From M3007 sp037445225 (GTDB taxonomy: Bacteria; Bacteroidota; Bacteroidia; Chitinophagales; Saprospiraceae), in the NCBI GenBank assembly GCA_037445225.1, contig JBBIKW010000011.1, positions 90,631-154,630 on the forward strand: 64,000 nucleotides of DNA, given 5' to 3'. Position 1 is the first letter of the stretch; every line of letters starts with the position of its first letter. A program made the position numbers and the translations under genes. This document shows, piece by piece, positions 16,919 to 27,200 of the stretch. The notes beneath the pieces are model-generated. The model was given only the letters and a program-made list of their open reading frames with translations, did not search any database and was not told the DNA's origin.

Positions 16919-18850
16919 ATGCTTACGGTAAGCGATATTTTCGTCCAGTACGGCGACCGTGTACTGCTAAATCGCGTGAATTTAGTCGCCAAACCTGGAG
17001 ACCGGATCGGTTTGGTTGGACGCAACGGTGCCGGCAAGTCCACCCTGCTCAAAATTATCGCCGGCGAGATGGCCCCTCATGAGGGCCGGGTTAGCCGACC
17101 CGCACACTTTACTATAGGTTATTTGCACCAAGACATGCGCTTGCCCCAAGGCAAGACAGTCTTGGACGAAGCTATGACTGCCTTTGAGGAAATACTGGCC
17201 TTAGAGCGAGAATTGCAGGCGGCTCAGGGGGAACTCGAACAGCGCGACGATTACGAGTCGGAAGAGTACCGAGTGCTTTTAGAAAGGATAGGCGACATAT
17301 CGGAGCGACTGCATCACTTAGGGCAAGCTACGACAGTGGCGGACGCCGAGCGCGTGCTCAAGGGTTTAGGCTTTCAGCACAGCGACATGAGCCGCCTCAC
17401 TGACGAGCTCTCGGGCGGCTGGCAAATGCGCGTGGAACTGGCCAAAATCTTACTCCGACAGCCCGACCTCATCCTACTAGACGAGCCTACCAACCACCTG
17501 GATATCGAAAGCATTTTGTGGTTAGAGGAATGGCTCAACAGGTACCCCGGTATGCTCATCGTCATTAGCCACGACCGCCGCTTTTTGGACAACGTCACCA
17601 ATCGCACAGTAGAGGTGGTATTAGGTCGGCTGGAGGATTACAAGGCTCCATACTCCCAATACGTGGCGCTGAGCGAAGCGCGGCGCGAGCGGCTTCAAGC
17701 TGCCTACGAAAACCAGCAGCGCTTCATCGCCGAGCGAGAGCGCACCATAGCGCGTTTTATGGCTAAGGCGACCAAGTCGAAGGCCGCTCAGAGCATGCAG
17801 AAACAGCTGGGTAAGCTGGAGCGCATCGAAATAGAAGAGCAAGACACTGCGACGATGCGCTTGCGTTTTCCCGATGCGCCTCGCTCTGGAGAGGTCGTAG
17901 CCAAAGCCGAAAACCTCAGCAAGCACTACGGCGCACTTCGCGTGCTCGATAACGTTCACTTTCAGATTTTGCGCGGCGAGCGAGTGGCTTTTGTGGGGCA
18001 AAACGGCCAAGGAAAGACCACTCTGGCCAAGCTACTGGTAGGTGTAGAAACGCCCTCTTCGGGGCAAATTTCACTGGGATACAACGTTAGCATCGGCTAC
18101 TACGCTCAGAATCAGGCAGATATGCTTAACCCTAAGCTGACTCTCTTGGAGACGATGGAGCAGCACAGCCCGCCCGAGATGCGCCCGCGCCTGCGCGCCA
18201 TTTTGGGGGCTTTTCTCTTCAGCGGAGAGGACGTCGACAAGAAGGTGAGCGCGCTTTCAGGCGGTGAGCGCGCTCGTTTGGCCCTAGCGTGCATGCTGCT
18301 GCGCCCTATCAACTTTTTAGTACTCGACGAGCCCACTAACCACTTGGATATGCTCTCCAAGGACGTGCTCAAGCAAGCCCTGCTCGATTACAACAGCACT
18401 CTCTTAGTGATTAGCCACGACCGGGAGTTTCTCAGCGGCCTCACCACGCGCACCATCGAGTTCCGCGACCACCAGCTGCACGAATACTTGGGCGACGTCA
18501 ACTATTTCTTGGAGAAACGCCAAGTCGAGCACCTGCACCAAGTCGAAATGCGCACCGCGCCGCGGCATCAGAGCATCCCCAATAGTTCGCCCTCCGCTCC
18601 CCAAAGCAATCGTGCTACCTCTCCTCTATCTTCCGAAGAGCGCAAACAGCTGCAGCGCCAAGTGCAACGCGCTGAAAAACGCATTGCCGAAATCGAACGG
18701 GAATTAAAGCAAATAGAAGAACAGATGAGCCAACCCGATTTCTACAACCACCCCGAACACCAACAGACCCTTAAGCGCTATCAAACGAACAAGGCAGAAT
18801 TAGAGCATTGGTTCCAAACGTGGGAAGAGGCTAGCGAGCAGCTGGGCTAA
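16919..18850 (+). CDS. ABC-F family ATPase
   Basis: A soluble, 643-residue protein with two ABC domains and no membrane segments, as in EttA/Uup-type translation factors. Domain 1: Walker A GLVGRNGAGKSTLL, signature LSGGWQMRVELAKIL, Walker B LILLDEPTNHLDI. Domain 2: Walker A GQNGQGKTTLAKLL, signature LSGGERARLALACML, Walker B LVLDEPTNHLDM. Between them is the helical interdomain linker (QRFIAERERTIARFMAKATK), and a C-terminal coiled coil (RKQLQRQVQRAEKRIAEIER) is present as in Uup. Such proteins act on ribosomes, some also in DNA repair or antibiotic protection; which applies here cannot be told. The ATG at 16919 is chosen because it opens the first strand (MLTVSDIFVQYGD). Confidence 0.93.
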   Translation: MLTVSDIFVQYGDRVLLNRVNLVAKPGDRIGLVGRNGAGKSTLLKIIAGEMAPHEGRVSRPAHFTIGYLHQDMRLPQGKTVLDEAMTAFEEILALERELQAAQGELEQRDDYESEEYRVLLERIGDISERLHHLGQATTVADAERVLKGLGFQHSDMSRLTDELSGGWQMRVELAKILLRQPDLILLDEPTNHLDIESILWLEEWLNRYPGMLIVISHDRRFLDNVTNRTVEVVLGRLEDYKAPYSQYVALSEARRERLQAAYENQQRFIAERERTIARFMAKATKSKAAQSMQKQLGKLERIEIEEQDTATMRLRFPDAPRSGEVVAKAENLSKHYGALRVLDNVHFQILRGERVAFVGQNGQGKTTLAKLLVGVETPSSGQISLGYNVSIGYYAQNQADMLNPKLTLLETMEQHSPPEMRPRLRAILGAFLFSGEDVDKKVSALSGGERARLALACMLLRPINFLVLDEPTNHLDMLSKDVLKQALLDYNSTLLVISHDREFLSGLTTRTIEFRDHQLHEYLGDVNYFLEKRQVEHLHQVEMRTAPRHQSIPNSSPSAPQSNRATSPLSSEERKQLQRQVQRAEKRIAEIERELKQIEEQMSQPDFYNHPEHQQTLKRYQTNKAELEHWFQTWEEASEQLG

Positions 18851-18861
18851 CTGCCCTTTGC

Positions 18862-19446
18862 CTACTTCAGTCTAAGAATATTCCCCTTAGCATAGCACGC
18901 CCGACAGCGCGGTTCGTAGTGCTCTTTCTCTCCTAACAAAACTACCTCTGCATCAGGACTTAAGCGATACGAGTGCGTCGCTAAGCTGCCGCAATGCACG
19001 CATATGGCATGCACCTTCGTCACATACTCGGCGGTAGCCAATAGGGCGGGCATAGGGCCGAAAGGGCGACCGCGATAGTCCATATCCAAGCCCGCCACGA
19101 TGACGCGGATACCACCGAGTGCTAAATGGTGACAGATATCGGGCAATTGCTCGTCAAAAAACTGCGCCTCATCGATACCGACCACGGACGTCTCTGGATG
19201 CAAATCGAGCAACTGCTCCGAGCGCGAGATAGGTGTGGCCAAAAGCGAAGTTGTATCGTGCGAAACGATGTTGGACACATCGTACCGCGTATCCATTGCC
19301 GGCTTGAACACCTCCACGCGCAGGTCGGCAATGCGCGCCCGACGCAGCCGACGAATGAGCTCCTCGGTCTTTCCAGAAAACATGCAGCCGCAGATGACCT
19401 CGATCCAACCCGTGCGCCGCCCCTTAAAGACAGGTTCTAAAAACAT
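18862..19446 (-). CDS. tdk: Thymidine kinase
   Basis: Phosphorylates thymidine to dTMP in the salvage pathway. The 194-residue protein is a type II (TK1-like) enzyme: P-loop ICGCMFSGKTEELIRR, Walker B-like VVGIDEAQFFDEQ with catalytic Glu, the lasso/flip region VAGLDMDYRGRPFGPMP, and four zinc cysteines in two pairs (AICVHCGS and PRCRACYAK). Length and order are normal. It converges on the ABC-F gene with an 11-base gap. Confidence 0.95.
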   Translation of the reverse strand: MFLEPVFKGRRTGWIEVICGCMFSGKTEELIRRLRRARIADLRVEVFKPAMDTRYDVSNIVSHDTTSLLATPISRSEQLLDLHPETSVVGIDEAQFFDEQLPDICHHLALGGIRVIVAGLDMDYRGRPFGPMPALLATAEYVTKVHAICVHCGSLATHSYRLSPDAEVVLLGEKEHYEPRCRACYAKGNILRLK

Positions 19447-19450
19447 GGAG

Positions 19451-19458
19451 CAAACCTA
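19451..19458 (-). promoter_or_regulatory. Putative -7 promoter box of tdk
   Basis: TAGGTTTG on the minus strand, exact TAnnTTTG match, four bases upstream of the tdk ATG. If real, the tdk mRNA is leaderless, or an internal start is used. Confidence 0.35.
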
Positions 19459-19557
19459 TCGAACATTTCAACTTTTTTAGAACTTCGCCCCAATGATTCT
19501 TGCCTTTTATTTCCCTGCTATCAGATTTCTTCCGCTGCTTACTTGAAATTTTTCGAC

Positions 19558-20259
19558 ATGGACCTACGCAAAGCGAAAATTTTCTTAGATAAGATCAACC
19601 GAGAATACGCGCGGATGAGCAAAGACCCCGAAAATATCATGCGCATCGATGTCGATATCATGCTGGCATATGTGCGCGATCTGTACGAGTCTTTTTTAGA
19701 AGATTATCCCTCGGCGCCGACCGTCAGCGAAACGCCTCCGGGCCAGCATGTGCCTTCCGCTCCTGCGCGCCCCGCATCGACGGCATCTGCTCCTGCCGTA
19801 GAGCCACCTTCTTCGGCCGGTAGGCCTCCCGCTCCGTCAGCATCGCCCTCAGCTCCTAGCATGTCGGAAGCCGTGAAACACGCTGAGCCGCTCCCTCCAG
19901 TAGCGCCTAAATCCCCTGCGACACCTCCTCCTAGCTTTCCGGCACCACCGCCCGAAGCGGAAATGCTCTTCGAGCATAAGCAGGCTACGGAGCTGTCGGA
20001 AAAGTTGTCGGAACTCCCCATAAGCGACCTTCGAAAAGCCATCGGCCTAAACGACAAGCTCCTCCTTACGCGCGAGCTCTTTGGCGACGACAATGCTGCC
20101 TTTGAAAAGGCTTTGAACGCTTTAAACAGCTTTACCTCCATGGACCAAGCTAAAGCCTACTTGATGGAGCACTGCGTGATGCGCTATCGGTGGACGGATA
20201 AAAAATGCGCTGATACGGCGAAAAAATTTATCAAATTAGTGCGTCGACGATACGTCTGA
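19558..20259 (+). CDS. Conserved hypothetical protein with Pro/Ala/Ser-rich linker
   Basis: A 233-residue protein with three parts. Residues 1-50 form a helical domain (DLRKAKIFLDKINREYARM ... YVRDLYESFLEDY). Residues about 53-140 are a low-complexity Pro/Ala/Ser linker. Residues about 145-233 are a compact helical domain with LPISDLRKAIGLNDKLLLTR and ALNALNSFTSMDQAKAYLME, a segment I recall as conserved across Bacteroidota. Function unknown; a scaffold or adaptor is possible. A TTG at 19543 gives a five-residue longer alternative. It overlaps the oxidoreductase gene by one base. Confidence 0.75.
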   Translation: MDLRKAKIFLDKINREYARMSKDPENIMRIDVDIMLAYVRDLYESFLEDYPSAPTVSETPPGQHVPSAPARPASTASAPAVEPPSSAGRPPAPSASPSAPSMSEAVKHAEPLPPVAPKSPATPPPSFPAPPPEAEMLFEHKQATELSEKLSELPISDLRKAIGLNDKLLLTRELFGDDNAAFEKALNALNSFTSMDQAKAYLMEHCVMRYRWTDKKCADTAKKFIKLVRRRYV

Positions 20260-21287
20260 TGCGCATTCTCATAGTAGGCCAAGGTATTGCCGGCACCACC
20301 TTGGCGTGGGCATTGATGCGGCGAAAAGCCACCGTGTACATAGCGGATGGGAACTTGCCTCATAGCGCATCGCTATCGGCTGCTGGACTCATCAACCCTA
20401 TTACGGGTAAATTTTACGCCAAAACTTGGCGCTACGACGACTTTTTCCCCGTGGCGCGTCGCTTCTACCGGGATATGGAGGCAGCACTGCACTTGTCTTC
20501 CCTTTGGACGGAAGTGCGAGTGCTTCGCGTCTTAGACACGCCCAAGGCCTTGAACGACTGGGCACTGCGAATGACTAACCCTACCTACGCTGGCTTGGTG
20601 GGCATGTCCAGCGAAGCCGAACCATGGAGCGAATACCTCTGCAAAGCCTATCCTTTGGGCGAAACACGAGGCGCCGCCCGCGTCGATTTTTCCAAGCTTC
20701 TGACTGCCTTCCGAAAATACATGACTGAACGGGGACTGTTTATTCCTCAAAATTTGTCTCCGGAGGCTGTCCTCGCTATGGCTATGGATTACGATGCTGT
20801 GGTCTTCTGCGAAGGCTGGCGCGGTGCCTTAAACCCTTTTTTTCCCACGGCGCTTTGGCAGCTCACCTTTGGCGAAGCATTGCTCGTGCGCTTTTTGTCG
20901 CCGCATCTTCCCCATTTGCGCGACGTCCTGAAAAAAGGCCTGTTGCTCGTACCCGTGAAGAATGGCGTGGTGTGGGCGGGCGGCACCTATCGGCGCTGGT
21001 CGCCCCCTGAGCCTATACCTCAGCCGAATTCGACAGCGATGGTACAGACCCTTCAGCAGCTACTTCACCCTTCGTTTGAGCTGCTGCGCACGATGGGCGG
21101 CATTCGCCCCACTGTGCGCGACCGACGTCCGCTTCTTGGGGGCAGCCCTGTGCAATCGGCCTTTTTTCTCTTTAACGGCTTAGGTACAAAAGGCGCTCTG
21201 TTGGCGCCCCATTGGGCAGAACACATGGCGGATCACCTGCTTCGCGGCAGTGCATTGGACAGAGAGGTATCTTTATCGCGCTCCTAA
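20259..21287 (+). CDS. FAD-dependent oxidoreductase (DAO family)
   Basis: A 342-residue D-amino-acid-oxidase-like flavoprotein. The dinucleotide-binding motif is at the very start (RILIVGQGIAGTTLAWAL), followed by the family segment AAGLINPITGK and a C-terminal FAD-contact region (MGGIRPTVRDRRPLLGGSP ... FNGLGTKGALLAP). Substrate unknown; members of this Bacteroidota subgroup are usually annotated only as FAD-binding oxidoreductases. It overlaps the preceding linker-protein gene by one base, suggesting translational coupling, and overlaps the opposing DUF2520 gene by four bases at its 3' end. Confidence 0.85.
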   Translation: MRILIVGQGIAGTTLAWALMRRKATVYIADGNLPHSASLSAAGLINPITGKFYAKTWRYDDFFPVARRFYRDMEAALHLSSLWTEVRVLRVLDTPKALNDWALRMTNPTYAGLVGMSSEAEPWSEYLCKAYPLGETRGAARVDFSKLLTAFRKYMTERGLFIPQNLSPEAVLAMAMDYDAVVFCEGWRGALNPFFPTALWQLTFGEALLVRFLSPHLPHLRDVLKKGLLLVPVKNGVVWAGGTYRRWSPPEPIPQPNSTAMVQTLQQLLHPSFELLRTMGGIRPTVRDRRPLLGGSPVQSAFFLFNGLGTKGALLAPHWAEHMADHLLRGSALDREVSLSRS

Positions 21288-22126
21288 GGTTGCGGGGCTA
21301 CCGCTTCGCTGTCGGACAGGGGAGGCAATTTGGGGTTGATGCTTTGGGACATATCCACATAGAGGGTACGCCAAAGCGGATGTGCCTCTAACCAAGCGAG
21401 GTGGCGCCGGATGGTATCGGTATCGCCGCGAATGGCTGGCCCGGTTTGCATAGCTTGTGGCGAGTCTAAGAGGGCCTTTGCAACGGTCTCCTCCATGAGT
21501 GGGTGCAGCATTTCGAAGGGCAGCCCCTGCAGCTCCATAATTTTTTCCGCCACCGCAAAACAGTGGTTGGCGAAGTTGTTGGCAAAGACAGCCGCGATGT
21601 GCAGCACTGCGCGCGCTTCGTCGTTCACTTGATATACTATGTTTCCAATGATCTTGGCAATTTTTTTTAAAAAAAGCACATCTTCGGGCGCATGGGCATC
21701 TACGCAAAAGGGCACCTTGGACCAAAGCGGAGCGTGTTCTACGGAAAACGACTGTAAAGGATAAAAGACGCCGTAGCGGCGGCAGTATGGTGCTAAAACT
21801 CCGCCGGGAGTAGCTCCGGAGGTGTGGGTAAAGAGTGCATCTGGAGCATAAGGCGCCAGCTGAGCGCCCACTTCGGCAACAGCATCGTCGCGCACCGCCA
21901 AGATGACCCAATCGGCTTTAGGGGAGAGGTCGGCCCATCGGTCTGACCAGCCTACCCCCAGTTCTTCAGCTAAGTGCTGGGCGCCCGATGCCGAGCGATT
22001 TAAGATCTGGATTAGGCGCAGGTTTTTGGCGCGCAGACGCCGTCCTAAGTGCGTTGCCGCACGCCCAGCACCTACTAGCACAATATTTTCTGTTGGAAGG
22101 CTCATGTTTGAGGCAGTTTCGACCAA
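21284..22126 (-). CDS. Rossmann-like DUF2520 protein
   Basis: A 280-residue protein with an N-terminal NAD(P)-binding fold (NIVLVGAGRAATHLGRRL) and a C-terminal helical DUF2520 domain (RAVLHIAAVFANNFANHC ... LMEETVAKAL ... TGPAIRGDTDTIRRHLAWL), the layout of ketopantoate-reductase / pyrroline-carboxylate-reductase relatives. Probably an oxidoreductase; substrate unknown. An internal ATG at 22105 (MSLPTEN) is an equally good start. It lies 14 bases downstream of the lipoprotein gene on the same strand. Confidence 0.85.
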   Translation of the reverse strand: MVETASNMSLPTENIVLVGAGRAATHLGRRLRAKNLRLIQILNRSASGAQHLAEELGVGWSDRWADLSPKADWVILAVRDDAVAEVGAQLAPYAPDALFTHTSGATPGGVLAPYCRRYGVFYPLQSFSVEHAPLWSKVPFCVDAHAPEDVLFLKKIAKIIGNIVYQVNDEARAVLHIAAVFANNFANHCFAVAEKIMELQGLPFEMLHPLMEETVAKALLDSPQAMQTGPAIRGDTDTIRRHLAWLEAHPLWRTLYVDMSQSINPKLPPLSDSEAVAPQP

Positions 22127-22140
22127 TACAGCGATAACCT

Positions 22141-22629
22141 TCAGCGCTCTCGTTGGGATAGGATGAGCATCAGAGTGCTTTCTTCCGGACTTAAGATGCG
22201 GTCTACGCGAGCGTAAATACCGGGCTGCAGTTCCGTGTCCTCCCCTAAGCGCATGGTCGACCGCGCCAACTCCAAAACGTCTGCCCAGGCTTTTAGAGGC
22301 GCCTGTTTTGGAGAAAACGTACTCAGAAAAACCAGCTGGTGCACAGCCTCCTTAAGCCACATGGAGTCTGGGAAGCGAGTAAAATCGCCCTTGACAGTGA
22401 AGTGAAACTCTTGGCGAGTGTCTCGACAGACTTCTTGGCTGATCTCTAAGTATACCTGCGTGTCCAAAAGGAGGGCCTCGAGCGACTGCGTTCCACGCGC
22501 TTCGTAGTGGTATTCGACCACGTGAGGGAGGTCTTGACTAAAGATAGGTTCAGGCTTAAAGGGACAGGGCGTAGGTGTAGCGCATGTCCACAGCGCCCCC
22601 CCTAAGAGGAAAAGGAGAAAGCCGCGCAT
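22141..22629 (-). CDS. Probable lipoprotein, hypothetical
   Basis: A 162-residue protein with a short hydrophobic signal (MRGFLLFLLGGALWTC) ending in a possible lipobox cysteine at residue 16. The mature part is a mixed alpha/beta domain with no motif I recognise. It is followed on the same strand by the DUF2520 gene. Function unknown; the lipid anchor is inferred from the signal alone. Confidence 0.6.
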   Translation of the reverse strand: MRGFLLFLLGGALWTCATPTPCPFKPEPIFSQDLPHVVEYHYEARGTQSLEALLLDTQVYLEISQEVCRDTRQEFHFTVKGDFTRFPDSMWLKEAVHQLVFLSTFSPKQAPLKAWADVLELARSTMRLGEDTELQPGIYARVDRILSPEESTLMLILSQRER

Positions 22630-22655
22630 AGCGATGAGCAGTATCGATGAAGGCT

Positions 22656-22663
22656 CAAAAGTA
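22656..22663 (-). promoter_or_regulatory. Putative -7 promoter box of the lipoprotein / DUF2520 pair
   Basis: TACTTTTG on the minus strand, exact consensus, 27 bases before the ATG at 22629. It stands 10 bases from an oppositely directed box for hutI. Confidence 0.5.
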
Positions 22664-22672
22664 AGCGCTGTG

Positions 22673-22680
22673 TAGTTTTG
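22673..22680 (+). promoter_or_regulatory. Putative -7 promoter box of hutI
   Basis: TAGTTTTG, exact TAnnTTTG match, 25 bases before the ATG at 22705. The position makes the in-frame TTG at 22678 an unlikely start. Confidence 0.5.
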
Positions 22681-22704
22681 TGCCGTTTTTTTGAACGGGT
22701 TATC

Positions 22705-23988
22705 ATGGTATCTCTGCTTATTCGGAACATCGGTTTGTTAGTTCAAGCGGAAAAAAAGCCGCGCTCCGTAATACGAGGGGCCGAAATGCGCCATCTTCCC
22801 ACTTTGTCGGATGCGTTCTTATTGGTGGAAAACGACCGCATCGCCGCTTTTGGGCCTATGAGCCGATGTCCTGAGCGGGCCGATCGCATCGTAGATGCCT
22901 CTGGGCGTATGGTCTTTCCTTCGTGGTGCGACTCGCACACCCACTTAGTGTTTGCTGCGCCGCGCGATGAGGAGTTTGTCGACCGCCTGCGTGGCTTATC
23001 GTACGAAGAGATTGCTCGGCGCGGGGGAGGTATTTTGCATTCGGCAAAGCGGCTGCGCTCGATGTCTGAGGAAGCCCTGTTGGAAGCGGCGTGGCGGCGT
23101 TTGTGTGAAGTGATCTCTCAAGGCACAGGAGCCATCGAGATAAAAAGTGGATATGGCCTTAGCCCGGAGAGCGAGATGAAAATGCTGCGCGTGATACAAC
23201 GGCTAAAAGCCATCAGCCCTATCCCTATTAAGGCGACTTTTTTGGGCGCCCATGCTGTGCCGGAAGAGTACCGATCTCGGCGCGAAGCTTATGTGGATTT
23301 GGTCATCAACAAGATGTTGCCCTTAGTAGCGCAAGAGGGGCTGGCCGATTACTGCGACGTCTTTTGCGACCGAGGTTTTTTCACGCCCGCCGAAACGGAG
23401 CGCATCTTACAGGCGGGCTGGCGATACGGCTTAAAGCCCAAGATACACGCTAATGAATTGGCAAACTCCGGCGGCGTGCAGGTCGGCGTAGCCAACGGCG
23501 CGCTCTCAGTCGACCATTTAGAGTGTATAGGAGCCGAGGAGATCCATCTGCTGTGTCAAAGCCCTACCCTGCCGACCCTCTTGCCGGCCTGTGCGTTCTT
23601 CTTGGGTATCCCCTACGCGCCCGCGCGGCAAATGATCGATGCTGGACTGCCTGTAGCGCTGGCTTCGGACTATAACCCCGGCTCGGCGCCCTCGGGCCGC
23701 ATGGCGTTCGTCGTCGCCCTCGCATGTATCCAGATGAAAATGCTGCCGGAAGAAGCCATCAATGCCGCTACCATCAACGGCGCACGCGCCTTAGAACTCG
23801 AGGCCGACTACGGAAGTATTGCCGTTGGGAAAAAAGCCAACCTATTTATTACACGCCCCCTCAGTAGTATCGCACAAATCCCTTATTTCTTCGGAACAGA
23901 CCCTGTAGAAACCGTCATCCTGAACGGGCAAGTTTGGACACCACCGCAAGGATTGATATCGTCGGGCGTACGGAATAATTGCCAATAA
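22705..23988 (+). CDS. hutI: Imidazolonepropionase
   Basis: Hydrolyses 4-imidazolone-5-propionate to N-formimino-glutamate in histidine breakdown. The 427-residue amidohydrolase shows the metal-binding DSHTHLVFA, the substrate-binding EIKSGYGLSPESEMKML, GAHAVPEEY, HANELANSGG and DHLECIGAEE, and the metal aspartate region SDYNPGSAP. Length is near the family norm. No other hut gene is adjacent, so the rest of the pathway must be elsewhere. Confidence 0.94.
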   Translation: MVSLLIRNIGLLVQAEKKPRSVIRGAEMRHLPTLSDAFLLVENDRIAAFGPMSRCPERADRIVDASGRMVFPSWCDSHTHLVFAAPRDEEFVDRLRGLSYEEIARRGGGILHSAKRLRSMSEEALLEAAWRRLCEVISQGTGAIEIKSGYGLSPESEMKMLRVIQRLKAISPIPIKATFLGAHAVPEEYRSRREAYVDLVINKMLPLVAQEGLADYCDVFCDRGFFTPAETERILQAGWRYGLKPKIHANELANSGGVQVGVANGALSVDHLECIGAEEIHLLCQSPTLPTLLPACAFFLGIPYAPARQMIDAGLPVALASDYNPGSAPSGRMAFVVALACIQMKMLPEEAINAATINGARALELEADYGSIAVGKKANLFITRPLSSIAQIPYFFGTDPVETVILNGQVWTPPQGLISSGVRNNCQ

Positions 23989-24073
23989 ACGAAAAATCGC
24001 TGCCGTATCTGGATATTTCGCCACCGTACCAACAATGGCTTAGACTTTCTTTCCGTGTTGCATGCGGCTTTTC

Positions 24074-24081
24074 TACTTTTG
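24074..24081 (+). promoter_or_regulatory. Putative -7 promoter box of the SprB-repeat protein
   Basis: TACTTTTG, exact consensus, giving a leader of about 135 bases before the ATG at 24224. I see no strong hairpin in that leader. Confidence 0.45.
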
Positions 24082-24223
24082 CGCCTTAATCGTGTAAAGG
24101 GAAAGATTTCGCAGCAGTAGATGCTCGCTGTTTGTTAAATGTGCCCCTATAAACAGCAAATTCGATTTATATCGCGTCTTTTTGTGGACCAAAACTATGT
24201 CGAACGTATTTATCTTACTTACC

Positions 24224-27200
24224 ATGCGCAAAACATTAATCCTCTCGGTGCTATTCCTATGGGCATCGACCTTTTATGCCCAAACGCCGCAGGTGGTCAA
24301 TGTGAAAGAGGGAAAGCCAACGGGTAGTAATGCCGAGCTGCCCTGCTCTGCCGGGACCTTCGCTGTTGGACAGCTCTTAGGGAGCAGCAACGACGTCACT
24401 TTAGACACTATTTTTCTCTGTTTCGGAGACTCGTTGTTGATTAACCACAACGGAGATGCGGTATTTGACGATCCTATCCCGGCAACCCCTGCTGGCATCG
24501 CGTACGCATTTTATCGGTGTCCTCCTACTCAGACGGGCAGTGACCAACAAGTCTTGAATGACTCTTGTCTGTGGCCGGGTGCTGCCACTTTTTTTGCTAC
24601 GTCAGGCCCATCGAGTGGCGATCACTGGTTCTTCAACACAGGAACCATTCTTAACTCCGCACTTTTCTGCAACGGCAACCCGTGTTTGATACACTTTGCT
24701 CCGATAACGATAACCGATTACCCCAACTTTGCCTTAGAGCCGGGCTGCGTAGATGTCGCCATCAACTCCGCCTTTGCTATAGTGTATTTGTCTCCTATAA
24801 CGGCAAGCGGTGTAGATGTCTCTTTCCAAGGGAATAACTGTATCGGCCGGTTTCGACCAAGAGGCGGGTATTCGGAGTGGGATCAAACTTCTCGCTACGA
24901 CATCCGCATTTACAAGCAGGGCGATCCGGCCAAGAAAGCGCTGATCTATACGCCGCCGCCCAACTGGCGCTCGGGTATCGACATCGTCTTTTCTATACCC
25001 GAACCCGGCATTTACGCCGTTGAGATCACAGATGCTAAGAGCTGTCCGCTCTCTTTTACCATGGATATGAGCGGATGCGATGCCACGGATAATGCTGTCC
25101 TAAAAACACCTGATCTTATCGGTGAGCCCAACAGCACGCTTTGTGTCCCTATCCAGGCCGGCAACTTTGGCACTATCTTCGGCACATCGTTTTCTATTGG
25201 ATGGGATACCTCATTGCTTCAATACGTAGAGGTGCGCAATCCCAGCCCACTTATAGAGCCGTTCACGCCGGTAGGAAACCTAAACGAAGATAACACGGCA
25301 AGCGGCTTTCTAGGGTTCACATATTCGGAGTTCTTAGGAAATGGGGTAGACATTCCGGAAGACGAAGTGCTTTTTGAGGTTTGTTTCGATGTGGTCGGCC
25401 CCGTGGACTCCTGCACCCAGCTGACCTTTGGCAGCTTTCCTACCACGGTAACTATGGATAAAGTTTCCGGCAATCAGGTAGCGGTGACGGCATCGCCCGG
25501 GACAATATGTATTGACTCTATTCCGCTGGTAGTCAGTTTTTACGTGGCCGAACCTAATTGCGACAATACGGCCAGTATTGGAGCCATTATAGAAGGGGGC
25601 GCTGGACCGTACATAGTCAGCTGGGAGCCTTGTGCGGGAGGGCAAAGCAGCTTTTCTGTATCTAAAGTAGCCGATACTGTTCTTACGCTACCGTTGCCAG
25701 AGGGTTGCTGGCGCGTGTGTGTTACTGATCAGGACGGCTTTGGCAAGCAAGTATGCGACTCTCAGTTCATCGATGTGCCGAGTTTGGGCGTGACGCTGGC
25801 GGTCATCCAGTTGCCTACGTGCAACGGTCGCAGCGACGGCATCCTTCGCGCCGATGTTTCTTTGGATGGTGTTTTAGTTCCCAATCCGGGCGCTAACTAT
25901 TCTTTTTCGTGGAGCACCACTCCTCCTCAGGCGACACAGACAGTGGCTGGTCTGTCAGCGGGTCAATATACCGTTACAGTAACTAACCTCAGTAGCGAAT
26001 GTACGCAAGTAGCCTCAGGCGCACTCAGCCAACCGGCGGCCCTCTCCTTAGATATACAAGTGACGCCCGCCTCATGCCCAGGGGTATCTGATGGCACCAT
26101 TACAGCTACGCCTGCTGGCGGCACTCCCGATGCTTTGGGCAATTATCTATTCCAATGGGAATATGCTCCCAATTGTGCAGGACAGCCCACCCCCGACGAT
26201 TCTTTTAACGGCTTCGTATACAACGGCACGGGCAAGCCGGCTGGCTGTTACTCTGTTACCCTGACAGACGTTAATGGGTGTACATACACTCCCTCAGCGC
26301 CGATCTCGATCGACAACGTTCGCAACTTCAGAGTGGACACTCTGGCCATAATCGATCCCACCTGCACAGAAGAGGCTACAGGGACTATACGCGTTGCTGC
26401 AGTGGCCGATCCGCCGTTTCCCGACCCACAAAGCGCACAGTACATCTTTTTCTGGAACCCCATTCCCTCTACACCACCGGGGCCTTATCCGCAAAACAAC
26501 CAGAACGAGCAGTCGGAACTCACCCAACTGCCCGCAGGGGTCTATGAGGTTATCGCATTAGAGTCGGTCTCAGGGTGCTCAGCAACGGCGCAATTTACGC
26601 TGACAGACCCGCCTGCGTTGGAGGTAACGGTTGTGTCGCAATCTAACCCCCTTTGCTTGCAACCTACCAGTGGAACCATCAATGTATCGGCCTCCGGCGG
26701 TACGGGTGGTGGCTACACCTATACTTGGAGCTCCGAACCGCCTCAAACGCTGCCTCCTCAGGCTAACCTTCAAAACCTCGGACCAGGAACGTATACCGTC
26801 ACCGTTCGCGATGCCAACGGATGTGTAGACTCCGCTTCTGTCATCCTTGCGCTCCCTGCCCCACCGCCTATCAACCGCATTGACTCGGTATCTGTCGTTT
26901 GCGGCGCCGACGGGTGCTTAACGGTTGTGGCGCCCACGGGCACCAGCTTTATATGGACAGATAGTACAGGCACCCAAATTGGCACTACGGCTCAGGTCTG
27001 CCAATTAACTGGCGGCACTTATACGGTGCTGGTTCGAGATGCACAAAGCTGCACCAATACAGCTACGGTCTCGCTGGCCGGGAAGGAGCCCCTAAGGATT
27101 ACGGATAGCCTGCTCCGACAACCTACCTGCAATGGCGGCATCGACGGCAGCATCGCCATAACGGTAGAAGGCGGCAACCCAGGGTATCTCTACAATTGGT